A stretch of DNA of 64,000 nucleotides from Devosia sp. XK-2 (lineage in GTDB: Bacteria; Pseudomonadota; Alphaproteobacteria; Rhizobiales; Devosiaceae). This document shows, piece by piece, positions 1 to 7,092 of this stretch; position 1 is the stretch's first letter, and every line of letters starts with the position of its first letter. The notes under the pieces were generated by a model. That model made no database searches. It was not told the origin of the DNA and saw nothing but the letters and a program-made list of their open reading frames with translations. Position numbers and translations under genes: made by a program. The stretch is taken from assembly GCF_037113415.1 (NCBI RefSeq), contig NZ_CP146608.1:3567001-3631000 (forward strand), given 5' to 3'.

Positions 1-67
1 CGGGATTGCCGCCGCGCGCGATCACCCATTCGCGAATGGCCTCTCGATCTGTCAGGACTTTGGACAT
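1..67 (-). CDS. Small hypothetical protein, N-terminal 22 residues only
   Basis: An ATG at 67 opens a leftward frame that runs off the window edge and begins MSKVLTDREAIREWV. Its opening resembles a family of short alphaproteobacterial proteins of unknown function (about 70 residues) that usually begin with a TDxxxIxxWxxxRGGxP motif. That resemblance is from memory and the function is unknown. It is divergent from the DUF4893 gene, with an 80-base gap that would hold both promoters. Confidence 0.5.
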   Translation of the reverse strand, partial: MSKVLTDREAIREWVIARGGNP

Positions 68-147
68 CTATGCCTCCATATTCGCTCTGCTTGAGAAAGC
101 GCTATTGCCGTGCAAGGTTCCTTGATCTGGAACAAGAGAGCCCCGCA

Positions 148-747
148 ATGCGCAAAGTCCCCTTCCGTATCCTCGCCACAGTGTTGGCCGGACTTGCCGC
201 CCAGTCCCAGCTTGCGCCTTTTGCCTGCGAAGTTCCAGCGCAGGCAGCCATCAGCCCCTTCGACGGGGATCGCATGACCGGGTTCGAGACCGCGCGCTAT
301 CGCGGACTTGCCGAGGCGCTGCTGGCGGACAATGCCGCAGACCGGCAGGCCGTTTCGGCGCTGTTCAGCGCTGGCGAAACACCCATCGCCAGCCTTCCCG
401 ACGGCCAATATGATTGCCGCACCATCAAGCTGGGCGGACTGCTCCCTTTGACCGCCTATGCCTATTTCGACTGCGCGGTTTCGCACCAGGGCGCCGTGAT
501 CGAGAAACTGACCGGTTCGCAGCGCTTTAAGGGCGATTTGCTGCCCTCCGATGGCGGCGCGCTCTTTTATCGGGGTGCGCTGCATTATGGCGATGAGCAG
601 CCCATGGCCTATGACGCAGAGGACGAGCGCAGCCAGGTTGGCTGCCTTTACAAGGTCAGCGGCAAGCCGGTGCGCTACCGGCTCGAATTGCCCTTTCCGC
701 GCTTTGAATCCACCCATGACGTCATCGAGCTGGTTCCGGCCCGCTAA
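148..747 (+). CDS. DUF4893 domain-containing secreted protein
   Basis: 199 residues. I chose the ATG at 148 because a purine-rich AAGAGAG lies 7 bases upstream and because it exposes a signal peptide (RKVPFRILATVLAGLAAQ, likely cleaved after the Ala-rich stretch near residue 34). The mature part carries the DUF4893 hallmarks: YDCRTIKLGGLLPL, EKLTGSQR, DERSQVGCLY and a terminal ELPFPRFES. The family is uncharacterised, and an export to the periplasm is inferred from the signal peptide only. An upstream start at 70 would bury the signal and is less likely. The position just before rimM is where rpsP often sits in relatives. Confidence 0.75.
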   Translation: MRKVPFRILATVLAGLAAQSQLAPFACEVPAQAAISPFDGDRMTGFETARYRGLAEALLADNAADRQAVSALFSAGETPIASLPDGQYDCRTIKLGGLLPLTAYAYFDCAVSHQGAVIEKLTGSQRFKGDLLPSDGGALFYRGALHYGDEQPMAYDAEDERSQVGCLYKVSGKPVRYRLELPFPRFESTHDVIELVPAR

Positions 748-808
748 CAAGGGTTTGCGCCCGATGCGGGCGCTGCTATGGAGCCATATAGGCAATAAGA
801 GAAGGTCG

Positions 809-1345
809 ATGGCAGACAAACCATCCCCCGTTTTACTGGGCACGATCGGCGCCGCGCATGGCATCAAGGGCGAGGTGCGGATCAACTCGCACACCCAGGA
901 CCCTGAGGCCATCGCCCATTATGGACCGCTCGCGACCAACCGGCCGGGCCTGACCGTCACCATCGAGGCTGCGCGCCTCAACAAGAATGTGCTGATCGCC
1001 CGTCTCAAGGGTATTGGCGACCGCAATGCCGCCGAGGCCCTCAATGGTGTGGCGCTGTATGTCGAGCGCGACCAATTGCCCGAAATCGAGGACGAGGACG
1101 ATTTCTATCACGCCGACCTGATCGGGCTCGATGCCCAGCTCGATAGCGGCGTTTCCATCGGCGCGGTCAGCGCCATTTACGACCATGGCGCGGGCGACAT
1201 TCTGGAAGTGCGCGATCCGCTTTCCGGCGACACCTTTCTTTACCCATTCACCAAGGCCGTTGTGCCCGATATCCGCCTCGCCGATGGCTATCTGGTCATC
1301 GTGCCGCCGCTCGATGCAGAACCGGGCGAGGAAGAACCGGACTGA
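809..1345 (+). CDS. rimM: Ribosome maturation factor RimM
   Basis: 178 residues. RimM binds ribosomal protein S19 and helps mature the head of the 30S subunit. The N-terminal RimM domain is marked by [14 protein letters not shown] (residues 10-23), and a PRC-barrel-like C-terminal half follows from about residue 95 ([11 protein letters not shown]). The ATG at 809 is preceded by AGAGAAGG (798-805). The TGA overlaps the trmD ATG (TGATG at 1343-1347), so the pair is translationally coupled. In many relatives rpsP lies directly upstream; here a DUF4893 gene does. Confidence 0.97.
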   Translation: MADKPSPVLLGTIGAAHGIKGEVRINSHTQDPEAIAHYGPLATNRPGLTVTIEAARLNKNVLIARLKGIGDRNAAEALNGVALYVERDQLPEIEDEDDFYHADLIGLDAQLDSGVSIGAVSAIYDHGAGDILEVRDPLSGDTFLYPFTKAVVPDIRLADGYLVIVPPLDAEPGEEEPD

Positions 1346-2064
1346 TGTTCTCGGCCGATATCATCACGCTCTTTCCCGAGCTGTTTCCCGGGCCCCTGGG
1401 CGCCTCGGTCTTGGGTCGCGGGCTCAATGACGGGCTCTGGTCCCTGCGCGCCACCCAATTGCGCGACTTTGCCACCGACCGCCATCGCACCGTGGACGAC
1501 ACCCCTTCGGGCGGCGGCGCTGGCATGGTGCTCAAGCCCGACATTCTGGCCAAGGCCATTGACGCCGTCGCTCCGGCAAACGATCCACGCCCCCGCATCC
1601 TGATGTCGCCGCGGGGCCGGCCGTTGACCCAGCAGCGCGCGCACGAATTGGCGCTAGGGCCGGGCGCGGTCATCGTCTGCGGCCGCTTCGAGGGCGTGGA
1701 CCAGCGCGTCATCGATGCCCGCAATCTCGAAGAAATTTCTATCGGCGATTATGTGCTCGCCGGCGGGGAAGTAGCAGCCATGGTGCTGCTCGAGGCCGTA
1801 ATACGCCTCATTCCCGGCGTGTTGGGCGCCCTCGATAGCCGCGACGAAGAAAGCTTTGAAAATGGGCTGCTCGAATATCCGCAATATACGCGGCCACAGA
1901 ATTTCGAAGGTCTCGAAATCCCCCCCGTTCTGGTTTCTGGGGATCATGGCAAGATCGCCAAATGGCGGCACGAGCAGTCGTTGGAACTGACGCGGGCGCG
2001 GCGGCCGGATCTGCTGAAGAAGGATAACTGGGATTCCCCCCGCACCGGCCGTCCTCGGACCTGA
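1345..2064 (+). CDS. trmD: tRNA (guanosine(37)-N1)-methyltransferase TrmD
   Basis: 239 residues, normal length. TrmD transfers a methyl group from S-adenosylmethionine to N1 of G37 in tRNAs with G36, which prevents +1 frameshifting. SPOUT-fold knot motifs are visible: MSPRG (87-91), [10 protein letters not shown] (112-121) and [11 protein letters not shown] (132-142), followed by DSRDEES (164-170), where the catalytic aspartate is expected. Coupled to rimM by a TGATG overlap. The last codons and the stop lie inside a perfect 9-bp inverted repeat at 2051-2073, so this palindromic element has been fused onto or selected at the 3' end. Confidence 0.97.
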   Translation: MFSADIITLFPELFPGPLGASVLGRGLNDGLWSLRATQLRDFATDRHRTVDDTPSGGGAGMVLKPDILAKAIDAVAPANDPRPRILMSPRGRPLTQQRAHELALGPGAVIVCGRFEGVDQRVIDARNLEEISIGDYVLAGGEVAAMVLLEAVIRLIPGVLGALDSRDEESFENGLLEYPQYTRPQNFEGLEIPPVLVSGDHGKIAKWRHEQSLELTRARRPDLLKKDNWDSPRTGRPRT

Positions 2065-2125
2065 TCCGAGGACCTGCCTCAACACCCAACGCGTTTCGAA
2101 TGGCCCTCGGGTCAGGCCCGAGGGC
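2051..2125. repeat. REP-like palindrome pair (BIME-like), copy 1
   Basis: Two perfect 9-bp stem palindromes. Positions 2051-2073 have arms GTCCTCGGA and TCCGAGGAC with loop CCTGA; 2103-2125 have arms GCCCTCGGG and CCCGAGGGC with loop TCAGG. The second loop is the reverse complement of the first, so the pair is REP plus inverted REP with starts 52 nt apart. The same geometry recurs at 33406/33458 and 39351/39403. The first unit overlaps the trmD stop codon. The rest of the trmD-rplS gap, to 2343, shows no convincing gene. Confidence 0.8.
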
Positions 2126-2343
2126 GGTGCAGCGATTGTTGATCATCCCGGCCCAAACAGCCCAAAACCACTGGACTCTGGCGCAAAATTCCCCTATGAG
2201 CCGCCCATTCGCGTGCCCGGCGTATCGGACCGGCCCGCGACAAGACCAAAAAGACTGCCCTTCCGTTACCAACCAAGACCGGATGACGGGGCCCAAAGCC
2301 CATTAGAGAGTCATCCCTATGAAAAGATCAGAACGGATCGAAA

Positions 2344-2892
2344 ATGAACATCATCGAACAGCTCGAAGCCGAGCAGGTTGCCGCGCTCGCCGCGCAGCGC
2401 GAAATCCCCGAATTCACCCATGGCGACACCGTCAAGGTGTGGGTCAAGATTCGCGAAGGCGACAAGGAACGTTTGCAGGCCTATGAAGGCGTGGTGATCG
2501 CCCGCTCCGGCGGCGGCATCATGGAAAGCTTCACCGTCCGCAAGATTTCCTATGGCGAAGGCGTGGAACGCGTTTTCCCGATCTACTCGCCCAATATCGC
2601 GTCGATCGAAGTGATCAAGCGCGGTAAGGTCCGTCGCGCCAAGCTCTACTACCTGCGTGATCGTCGCGGTAAGTCGGCTCGTATTTTCGAATCGACCAAT
2701 TCGCGTACCAAGAAGATTCAGGACGCCGAGCGCACCGCCGCCCAGGCCGCCCGTGAAGCCCGCGAAGCTGAAAAGATCGCCGCTGCCGAAGCCTTTGCCG
2801 CCGAACAGGCTGCCAAGGACGCTGAAGCCGCCGCTGCTGCTGCCGCCGCCGAACAGGCCGCTGCCGCTGAAGGCGAAGCCAAGAGCGAATAA
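2344..2892 (+). CDS. rplS: 50S ribosomal protein L19 with long Ala/Glu-rich C-terminal tail
   Basis: 182 residues against about 115-125 for typical L19. L19 sits at the 30S-50S interface. Residues 1 to about 115 are canonical ([68 protein letters not shown]). From about residue 125 the protein becomes a low-complexity Ala/Glu/Lys helix with an eight-alanine run near residue 160. Such tails occur in alphaproteobacterial L19 but their role is not known. The gene lies 280 bases after trmD and is followed by a strong terminator, so it may have its own promoter. Confidence 0.97.
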   Translation: MNIIEQLEAEQVAALAAQREIPEFTHGDTVKVWVKIREGDKERLQAYEGVVIARSGGGIMESFTVRKISYGEGVERVFPIYSPNIASIEVIKRGKVRRAKLYYLRDRRGKSARIFESTNSRTKKIQDAERTAAQAAREAREAEKIAAAEAFAAEQAAKDAEAAAAAAAAEQAAAAEGEAKSE

Positions 2893-2915
2893 GAGCCTTT
2901 GCTCTTTGAGAATTG

Positions 2916-2946
2916 AAAAAGCCCGGCCATTGCGCCGGGCTTTTTT
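2916..2946 (+). terminator. Rho-independent terminator of rplS
   Basis: Stem GCCCGGC (2921-2927) and GCCGGGC (2934-2940) with a 6-base loop, preceded by five A and followed by six T. It lies 24 bases after the rplS stop codon. Confidence 0.9.
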
Positions 2947-2960
2947 GTTTTGTGCGGTTG

Positions 2961-2974
2961 GATTCACGTGAAAC
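2961..2974. other. parS-like site GATTCACGTGAAAC
   Basis: 13 of 14 bases match the bacterial parS core GTTTCACGTGAAAC. Intergenic, between the rplS terminator and xthA, about 16.5 kb from the putative oriC. Confidence 0.65.
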
Positions 2975-3011
2975 GTCGAGCGGGCCGCTAGGTTGTCTCA
3001 TACACCATGCC

Positions 3012-3034
3012 GCCCTCGGGCCCGACCCAAGGAC
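3012..3034. repeat. Degenerate single REP-like palindrome
   Basis: Left arm GCCCTCGGG (3012-3020), loop CCCGA, decayed right arm CCCAAGGAC. It resembles the 2051 and 33406 units, but no partner is found 52 nt to either side. The remainder of 2975-3177 shows no convincing gene. Confidence 0.5.
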
Positions 3035-3177
3035 GGAAGCATGTGCGGTGCTGGGAAGAGCACTCCTGCCACCTCCCGTCAGCAACCAGGCCATCAGCGC
3101 CATTTCCGGCTTTACCCCTGCCCCAGCCTTCGCGATAACAGAAGCTCACGCCAAAACGCGATTCCCCGGACGCCCAA

Positions 3178-3990
3178 ATGACCCATTCCATCGTCACCTG
3201 GAACATCAATTCGGTGCGCCTGCGCCTCAATATGGTGCTCGATTTTCTCAAGCAGTATCAGCCCGATGTGCTCATGCTGCAGGAGATCAAATGCACGAAC
3301 GACCAATTCCCGCGCAATGCCTTCATCGAGGCGGGTTATCCGCATATGGCCGTGCATGGGCAGAAGGGCTATCACGGGGTCGCCATCGTCTCGAAATTTC
3401 CCCTGGCCGATATTTCAAGCCGAGTCTTTTGCGAAATCCCCGAGAGCCGGCACATTTCGGCGCTGATCGATATGGGTCACGGGCCCTTTACGCTGCACAA
3501 TTTCTATATTCCGGCCGGCGGCGACGAGGCCGATCCCGAAATCAACCCCAAATTCAAGCACAAGCTGGGCTTTCTCGACGAGCTCAAGACCTGGTTCAAC
3601 GAACCCATTTTTCAGCGCGGCCACCTGATTGCCGGCGATTTCAATATCGCGCCGCATGAAAACGACGTCTGGAGCCACAAGCAGCTCCTAAAAGTGGTGA
3701 GCCACACGCCGGTCGAAACCGAAGCGCTCGACGCCATTCTCAATGGCGGTCATGGCTGGACCGATCTTGTGCGCAAACATGTCCCCTATGACACCAAGAT
3801 CTATTCGTGGTGGAGCTATCGCAGCGCCAATTGGGAGCTGGCCGACAAGGGAAGGCGCCTTGATCATATCTGGTCAACGGCCGATATTGCCGAACGGTCC
3901 ATTGACGCCGAAATCATCAAGCCGGCCCGCGGCTGGACCGATAAGCCCAGCGACCACGTGCCGGTAATTGCCCGCTTCGTACGGCCGTAA
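3178..3990 (+). CDS. xthA: Exodeoxyribonuclease III
   Basis: 270 residues. This is an endonuclease/exonuclease/phosphatase-fold enzyme that cleaves abasic sites and removes 3' blocks in base-excision repair. Catalytic signatures are present: LQEIK (34-38) with metal-binding Glu36, GDFN (153-156), RLDHIW (227-232) and the SDH triad end (258-260). The start is the ATG at 3178. It precedes the convergent DUF930 gene by only 3 bases. Cytoplasmic. Confidence 0.95.
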   Translation: MTHSIVTWNINSVRLRLNMVLDFLKQYQPDVLMLQEIKCTNDQFPRNAFIEAGYPHMAVHGQKGYHGVAIVSKFPLADISSRVFCEIPESRHISALIDMGHGPFTLHNFYIPAGGDEADPEINPKFKHKLGFLDELKTWFNEPIFQRGHLIAGDFNIAPHENDVWSHKQLLKVVSHTPVETEALDAILNGGHGWTDLVRKHVPYDTKIYSWWSYRSANWELADKGRRLDHIWSTADIAERSIDAEIIKPARGWTDKPSDHVPVIARFVRP

Positions 3991-3993
3991 GGT

Positions 3994-4662
3994 TCAATTC
4001 AGCCAGTCATCATCGGCATTGAGGAAGTGCGCCTCCCACTCGCTTTCCGGGACTGGCGCACCCACGGCATAGGCGAAGGCCGAAACGCTGCGGATATCAG
4101 GGGCTACTTCGCAGGTGTAGCCAATGCGGTACCATTTGCCGGCTGCCCGATAGGCACCGCCCTGGGCCTCCAGCGATAGTCCCGTCACGCTTATTCCCTC
4201 AAAGGCATATCCCACCAGGGCATCGGGGTTGTCCGCAACATTGTCCATCCGCAACTGCTCCAGCGCCTCGATATTGCACAGCTGGATGATCTGCTCCCGG
4301 TCGGCGAGCAGGGGAAAGTTCTGCTGCACCTCGCGGTTGGCCGGGTCAGCGAGGATATCGGCTGCATAAAATTCTGTGGCCGCAACCAGGCCAGTCTCCG
4401 CCGATGCCGGCGGCGCTGGTTTCGGCGCGGGGGCTGCCGGTTTTGGGGTGGGCACCGCTTCGGGTTCGGGCGCCGTCAGCAATGCATAGTCGGCCTCCGA
4501 CAACAGCTCGACCGAGATACTGCTCCCTTCGGCAGGCGCAAAGGGCTCGGGAATGGCCAGCGCAAGCAGCGCCAGGACCAATAGCAGGTGTATGGCGATC
4601 GACGCCGCCAACGCAGCCGAATCGCGCCTTGACCCTGCCCATGCTGTGCTGCCCCGCTCCAC
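3994..4662 (-). CDS. DUF930 domain-containing membrane-anchored protein
   Basis: 222 residues starting at GTG (4662); no ATG, GTG or TTG lies further upstream before a stop. One N-terminal membrane helix (SAALAASIAIHLLLVLALLA) is followed by a Pro/Ala/Lys linker (residues about 63-88) like those of TolA/TonB-type proteins. A DUF930-like domain follows, with LCNIEALEQL, the GAYRAAGKWYRIGYTC stretch, and a VPESEW motif near the end. Function is unknown. The topology suggests a periplasmic domain tethered to the inner membrane. It may be co-transcribed with the two upstream leftward regulatory genes. Confidence 0.75.
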   Translation of the reverse strand: MERGSTAWAGSRRDSAALAASIAIHLLLVLALLALAIPEPFAPAEGSSISVELLSEADYALLTAPEPEAVPTPKPAAPAPKPAPPASAETGLVAATEFYAADILADPANREVQQNFPLLADREQIIQLCNIEALEQLRMDNVADNPDALVGYAFEGISVTGLSLEAQGGAYRAAGKWYRIGYTCEVAPDIRSVSAFAYAVGAPVPESEWEAHFLNADDDWLN

Positions 4663-4783
4663 CTGGGTGACATGCAGAGGATTTGCGGCCCTTTTGCGGA
4701 AGCCCTACAGCTCTTCTTGTTGCGTTTCCGATCCTCGCGTCGAAGCCCGAGGGGCAAACCGTTGCCACTTTGCCAGAAGCGCC

Positions 4784-5257
4784 TTAGCTTCCCCTCATCT
4801 TGCCCCTGAGCGGCTCGAGCGCGTGCATATAGCGTCCCAGCTCCTGCTGGATGCGCTGCGCCGCCCGCTCCGCCAGGTCCGGACTTTGCCGTGCAAGCTT
4901 GAGAAAGGCGGTACGCGGCACGAACAGCAGTTCGCAATCAGTGACCGCCGTAAAAGTGACGGGACGCGGCTTTTCCAGGATCAGCGATGTCGGCGAAATC
5001 ACGCTGCCCGGTTCGGACAGGGCATAGGGTTTTCCTGCTTCCGCACCCTCATGCCTGGCCTTGACTGTGCCCTCGATCAGCACATAGGCGCCGCTGGGTA
5101 CATCGCCGGCCTTATAAATGACGGCGTCGGCCTCGAAATGCTTGCGGTCGCCGGCAAAGCCGAGCATGCGCAATTGTTCATCGTCGCAGATGTCGAAGAA
5201 GTCGGCCCGGGCCAGGACCCCGGCCGCATCATCCATTCTCATCAGCACCAGACCCAT
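4784..5257 (-). CDS. Cyclic nucleotide-binding domain protein without HTH
   Basis: 157 residues if the ATG at 5257 is used; in-frame ATGs at 5242 and 5236 are alternatives, and no start has a strong ribosome-binding site. The protein is a single CRP-type cNMP-binding beta-roll: LARADFFDICDDEQL at the N-terminus, then YVLIEGTVKARHEG, GSVISPTSLILEKPRPVTFTA with TDCELLFVPRTAF, and a C-terminal helix. No helix-turn-helix follows. It lies upstream of nothing but DUF930 and directly downstream of the response-regulator gene. In Brucella an equivalent pair is otpR with a cAMP-binding protein; that parallel is recalled, not tested. Confidence 0.8.
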   Translation of the reverse strand: MGLVLMRMDDAAGVLARADFFDICDDEQLRMLGFAGDRKHFEADAVIYKAGDVPSGAYVLIEGTVKARHEGAEAGKPYALSEPGSVISPTSLILEKPRPVTFTAVTDCELLFVPRTAFLKLARQSPDLAERAAQRIQQELGRYMHALEPLRGKMRGS

Positions 5258-5348
5258 TGCGCCAAAAGGACCGCCCGCTTGGCGCGAACGGCTGTTCGGG
5301 ATCAAGCTATAGTCTGGTTCGCCCGGGAATTAAAAGGCCTTGCGCCGA

Positions 5349-6032
5349 TCAGGGGACGAGACGGTAGCCTCCGTCTTCGGTCACCAGCAATCTTGCATTG
5401 GAGGGATCGCGCTCGATTTTTTGCCGCAGACGATAAATATGGGTCTCGAGCGTATGGGTGGTGACGCGATTATTATATCCCCACACTTCCTTCAAAAGGA
5501 CATCGCGCGTGATGGTTTTGGGACCATGGCGGTAGAGATATTTGAGGATCGAGGTTTCCTTGTCGGTGAGGCGTACCTTGATGCCCTCATTGGTCTCCAG
5601 CACTTTGGCGGCCGGCTGGAAACTATATTGCCCTATAGTGAAGACCGCGTCTTCGCTCTGGTCGCGTTGCCTGAGGGCTGCATTGATACGGGCAAGCAGC
5701 ACCGGATAGCGGAACGGCTTGGTGAGATAATCATTGGCGCCGGCTTCCAGGCCTTTGATTTCATCCGCATCGGTGTCGTGTCCGGTCAGCATCAAAACCG
5801 GGCTCTTATAGCCCTCCTGGCGCATTAGCCTGACGGCCTCGCGTCCATCCATGTCGGGCAGGCCGACATCGAGAATGGTTAGTTCGACATTGTTTTCCCG
5901 CACGGCCCGCAGCGCGTCATTGGCCGTTCCGGCCTGGAGAAGGTCAAAATCAGGCTCGCCCTTGAGTTGCTCGACCAGGGTCTGGCGCAGGTCCGCGTCG
6001 TCATCTACGACAAGGATGCGTCGCTTGTTCAT
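5349..6032 (-). CDS. cenR: OmpR-family response regulator, CenR/OtpR-like
   Basis: 227 residues from ATG 6032, chosen because GGAGAAAACA precedes it; the longer frame adds unrelated sequence. The receiver domain shows acidic residues D10-D12, phospho-acceptor Asp55 (ILDVGLPDMDG), Thr83 (MLTGHD) and Lys105 (LTKPF). A winged-helix DNA-binding domain follows from about residue 130 (VRLTDKETSILKYLYRH, TTHTLETHIYRLRQKIE). The neighbouring cNMP-binding gene and overall sequence suggest the CenR/OtpR orthologue, an envelope and division regulator in Caulobacter and Brucella. No histidine kinase gene is adjacent. The family assignment is firm; the cenR name is inference. Confidence 0.8.
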   Translation of the reverse strand: MNKRRILVVDDDADLRQTLVEQLKGEPDFDLLQAGTANDALRAVRENNVELTILDVGLPDMDGREAVRLMRQEGYKSPVLMLTGHDTDADEIKGLEAGANDYLTKPFRYPVLLARINAALRQRDQSEDAVFTIGQYSFQPAAKVLETNEGIKVRLTDKETSILKYLYRHGPKTITRDVLLKEVWGYNNRVTTHTLETHIYRLRQKIERDPSNARLLVTEDGGYRLVP

Positions 6033-6160
6033 TGTTTTCTCCGGTCTTTTCCGTTCTGAGCCGACCAAGGCCACACTATTGCGACCCAGTTTTGGCCAGC
6101 CAATCACAACGACGTTATTTCAACCCGAGCAACGCGGCAGCAGAGGGAAAAGTTGCACTC

Positions 6161-6240
6161 CGAGCCGTGCCCGAAGGGCAAATTCGGTCCGGCGGACCGA
6201 ATTTAGGGCAGGAGACCATGAGCGCTATACGCGAATGATG
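6161..6240. repeat. Dispersed palindromic element, family B, copy 1
   Basis: A perfect 11-bp stem, AAATTCGGTCC and GGACCGAATTT with loop GGC (6180-6204), is flanked on the left by CCGTGCCCGAAGGGC and on the right by GAGACCATGAGCGCTATACG. Near copies occur at 48477-48558, 17868-17950 and, inverted, 47071-47160. It lies in the cenR-yggS gap (6033-6285), in which I see no other gene. Confidence 0.7.
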
Positions 6241-6285
6241 GAACCGTTAAGCGGTAAGGTCGCTGGCAGAACAAGGGAACGCCCC

Positions 6286-6960
6286 CTATCGCTGCCCGAA
6301 CAGGGCCGAGCCCACCCGGATATGGGTGGCCCCCATGGCAATGGCCGTCTCGAAATCCGCACTCATGCCCATGGAAAGCTGCTCGACCCCGGCGGCACGG
6401 GCCAAGGCGGCCAGATGGGCGAAATAGGGGCCGGGCGGCTGGCCCTCGGGCGGAATGCACATCAGGCCCACAATATTCAAGGCATGAACGGTACGGCAGC
6501 GGCGGACGAAATCCACCGCCTCATCGGCCCCAATGCCGGCCTTTTGCTCTTCGCCCCCGATATTGACCTGCACAAAGCAGGGCAGGTTTCGCTGTGCCCG
6601 GGCCATTTCGGCAGCCAATGCGCCGGCAATCTTGTCCCGGTCCACCGTTTCGATCACGTCGAATACGGCTACCGCCTCGCGCGCCTTGTTCGATTGCAAC
6701 GGGCCGATCAGGTGCAATGTGAGATCGGGATATTTTTCCCTGAGACCCGGCCATTTCTCCTTGGCCTCCTGCACGCGGTTCTCCCCGAAAACGCGCTGGC
6801 CGGCAGCCAGAAATGGCTCCACGGCATCGGCAGAAAAAGTCTTTGAGACCGCTACCAGCTCTACCGCCTGGGACGGCGGCCCGAAACGGCGGCGTGCTTT
6901 TTCCATGCGCGCGCGAATATAGTCCAGGCGCACTTGGGCGCTTTCAGCGCTATCGGCCAT
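6286..6960 (-). CDS. YggS/PROSC-family PLP-binding protein
   Basis: 224 residues from ATG 6960. This is an alanine-racemase-fold, pyridoxal-phosphate-binding protein that buffers PLP and amino-acid pools and has no firmly assigned catalytic reaction. The PLP lysine is Lys40 in [32 protein letters not shown] and the C-terminal [28 protein letters not shown] phosphate-binding region are all conserved. Divergent from leuS, with 132 bases between the two starts. Confidence 0.92.
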   Translation of the reverse strand: MADSAESAQVRLDYIRARMEKARRRFGPPSQAVELVAVSKTFSADAVEPFLAAGQRVFGENRVQEAKEKWPGLREKYPDLTLHLIGPLQSNKAREAVAVFDVIETVDRDKIAGALAAEMARAQRNLPCFVQVNIGGEEQKAGIGADEAVDFVRRCRTVHALNIVGLMCIPPEGQPPGPYFAHLAALARAAGVEQLSMGMSADFETAIAMGATHIRVGSALFGQR

Positions 6961-7092
6961 TTGCCAGCCCCGTTTCTGTTGACCTTGGGAGGGATTTCTG
7001 GTGATGGTCCCGGTAGCCAAAAACCCTTAAAAATGCAAGCTGCGCCGCCCTTTGCGGTCAACAGCGGCACCACTCTTCAAGGACGATTACCA

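Noticed and set aside
2100-2306. A 68-codon plus-strand frame in the trmD-rplS gap
   Set aside because: It starts within a palindromic repeat, has no good ribosome-binding site and no conserved sequence.
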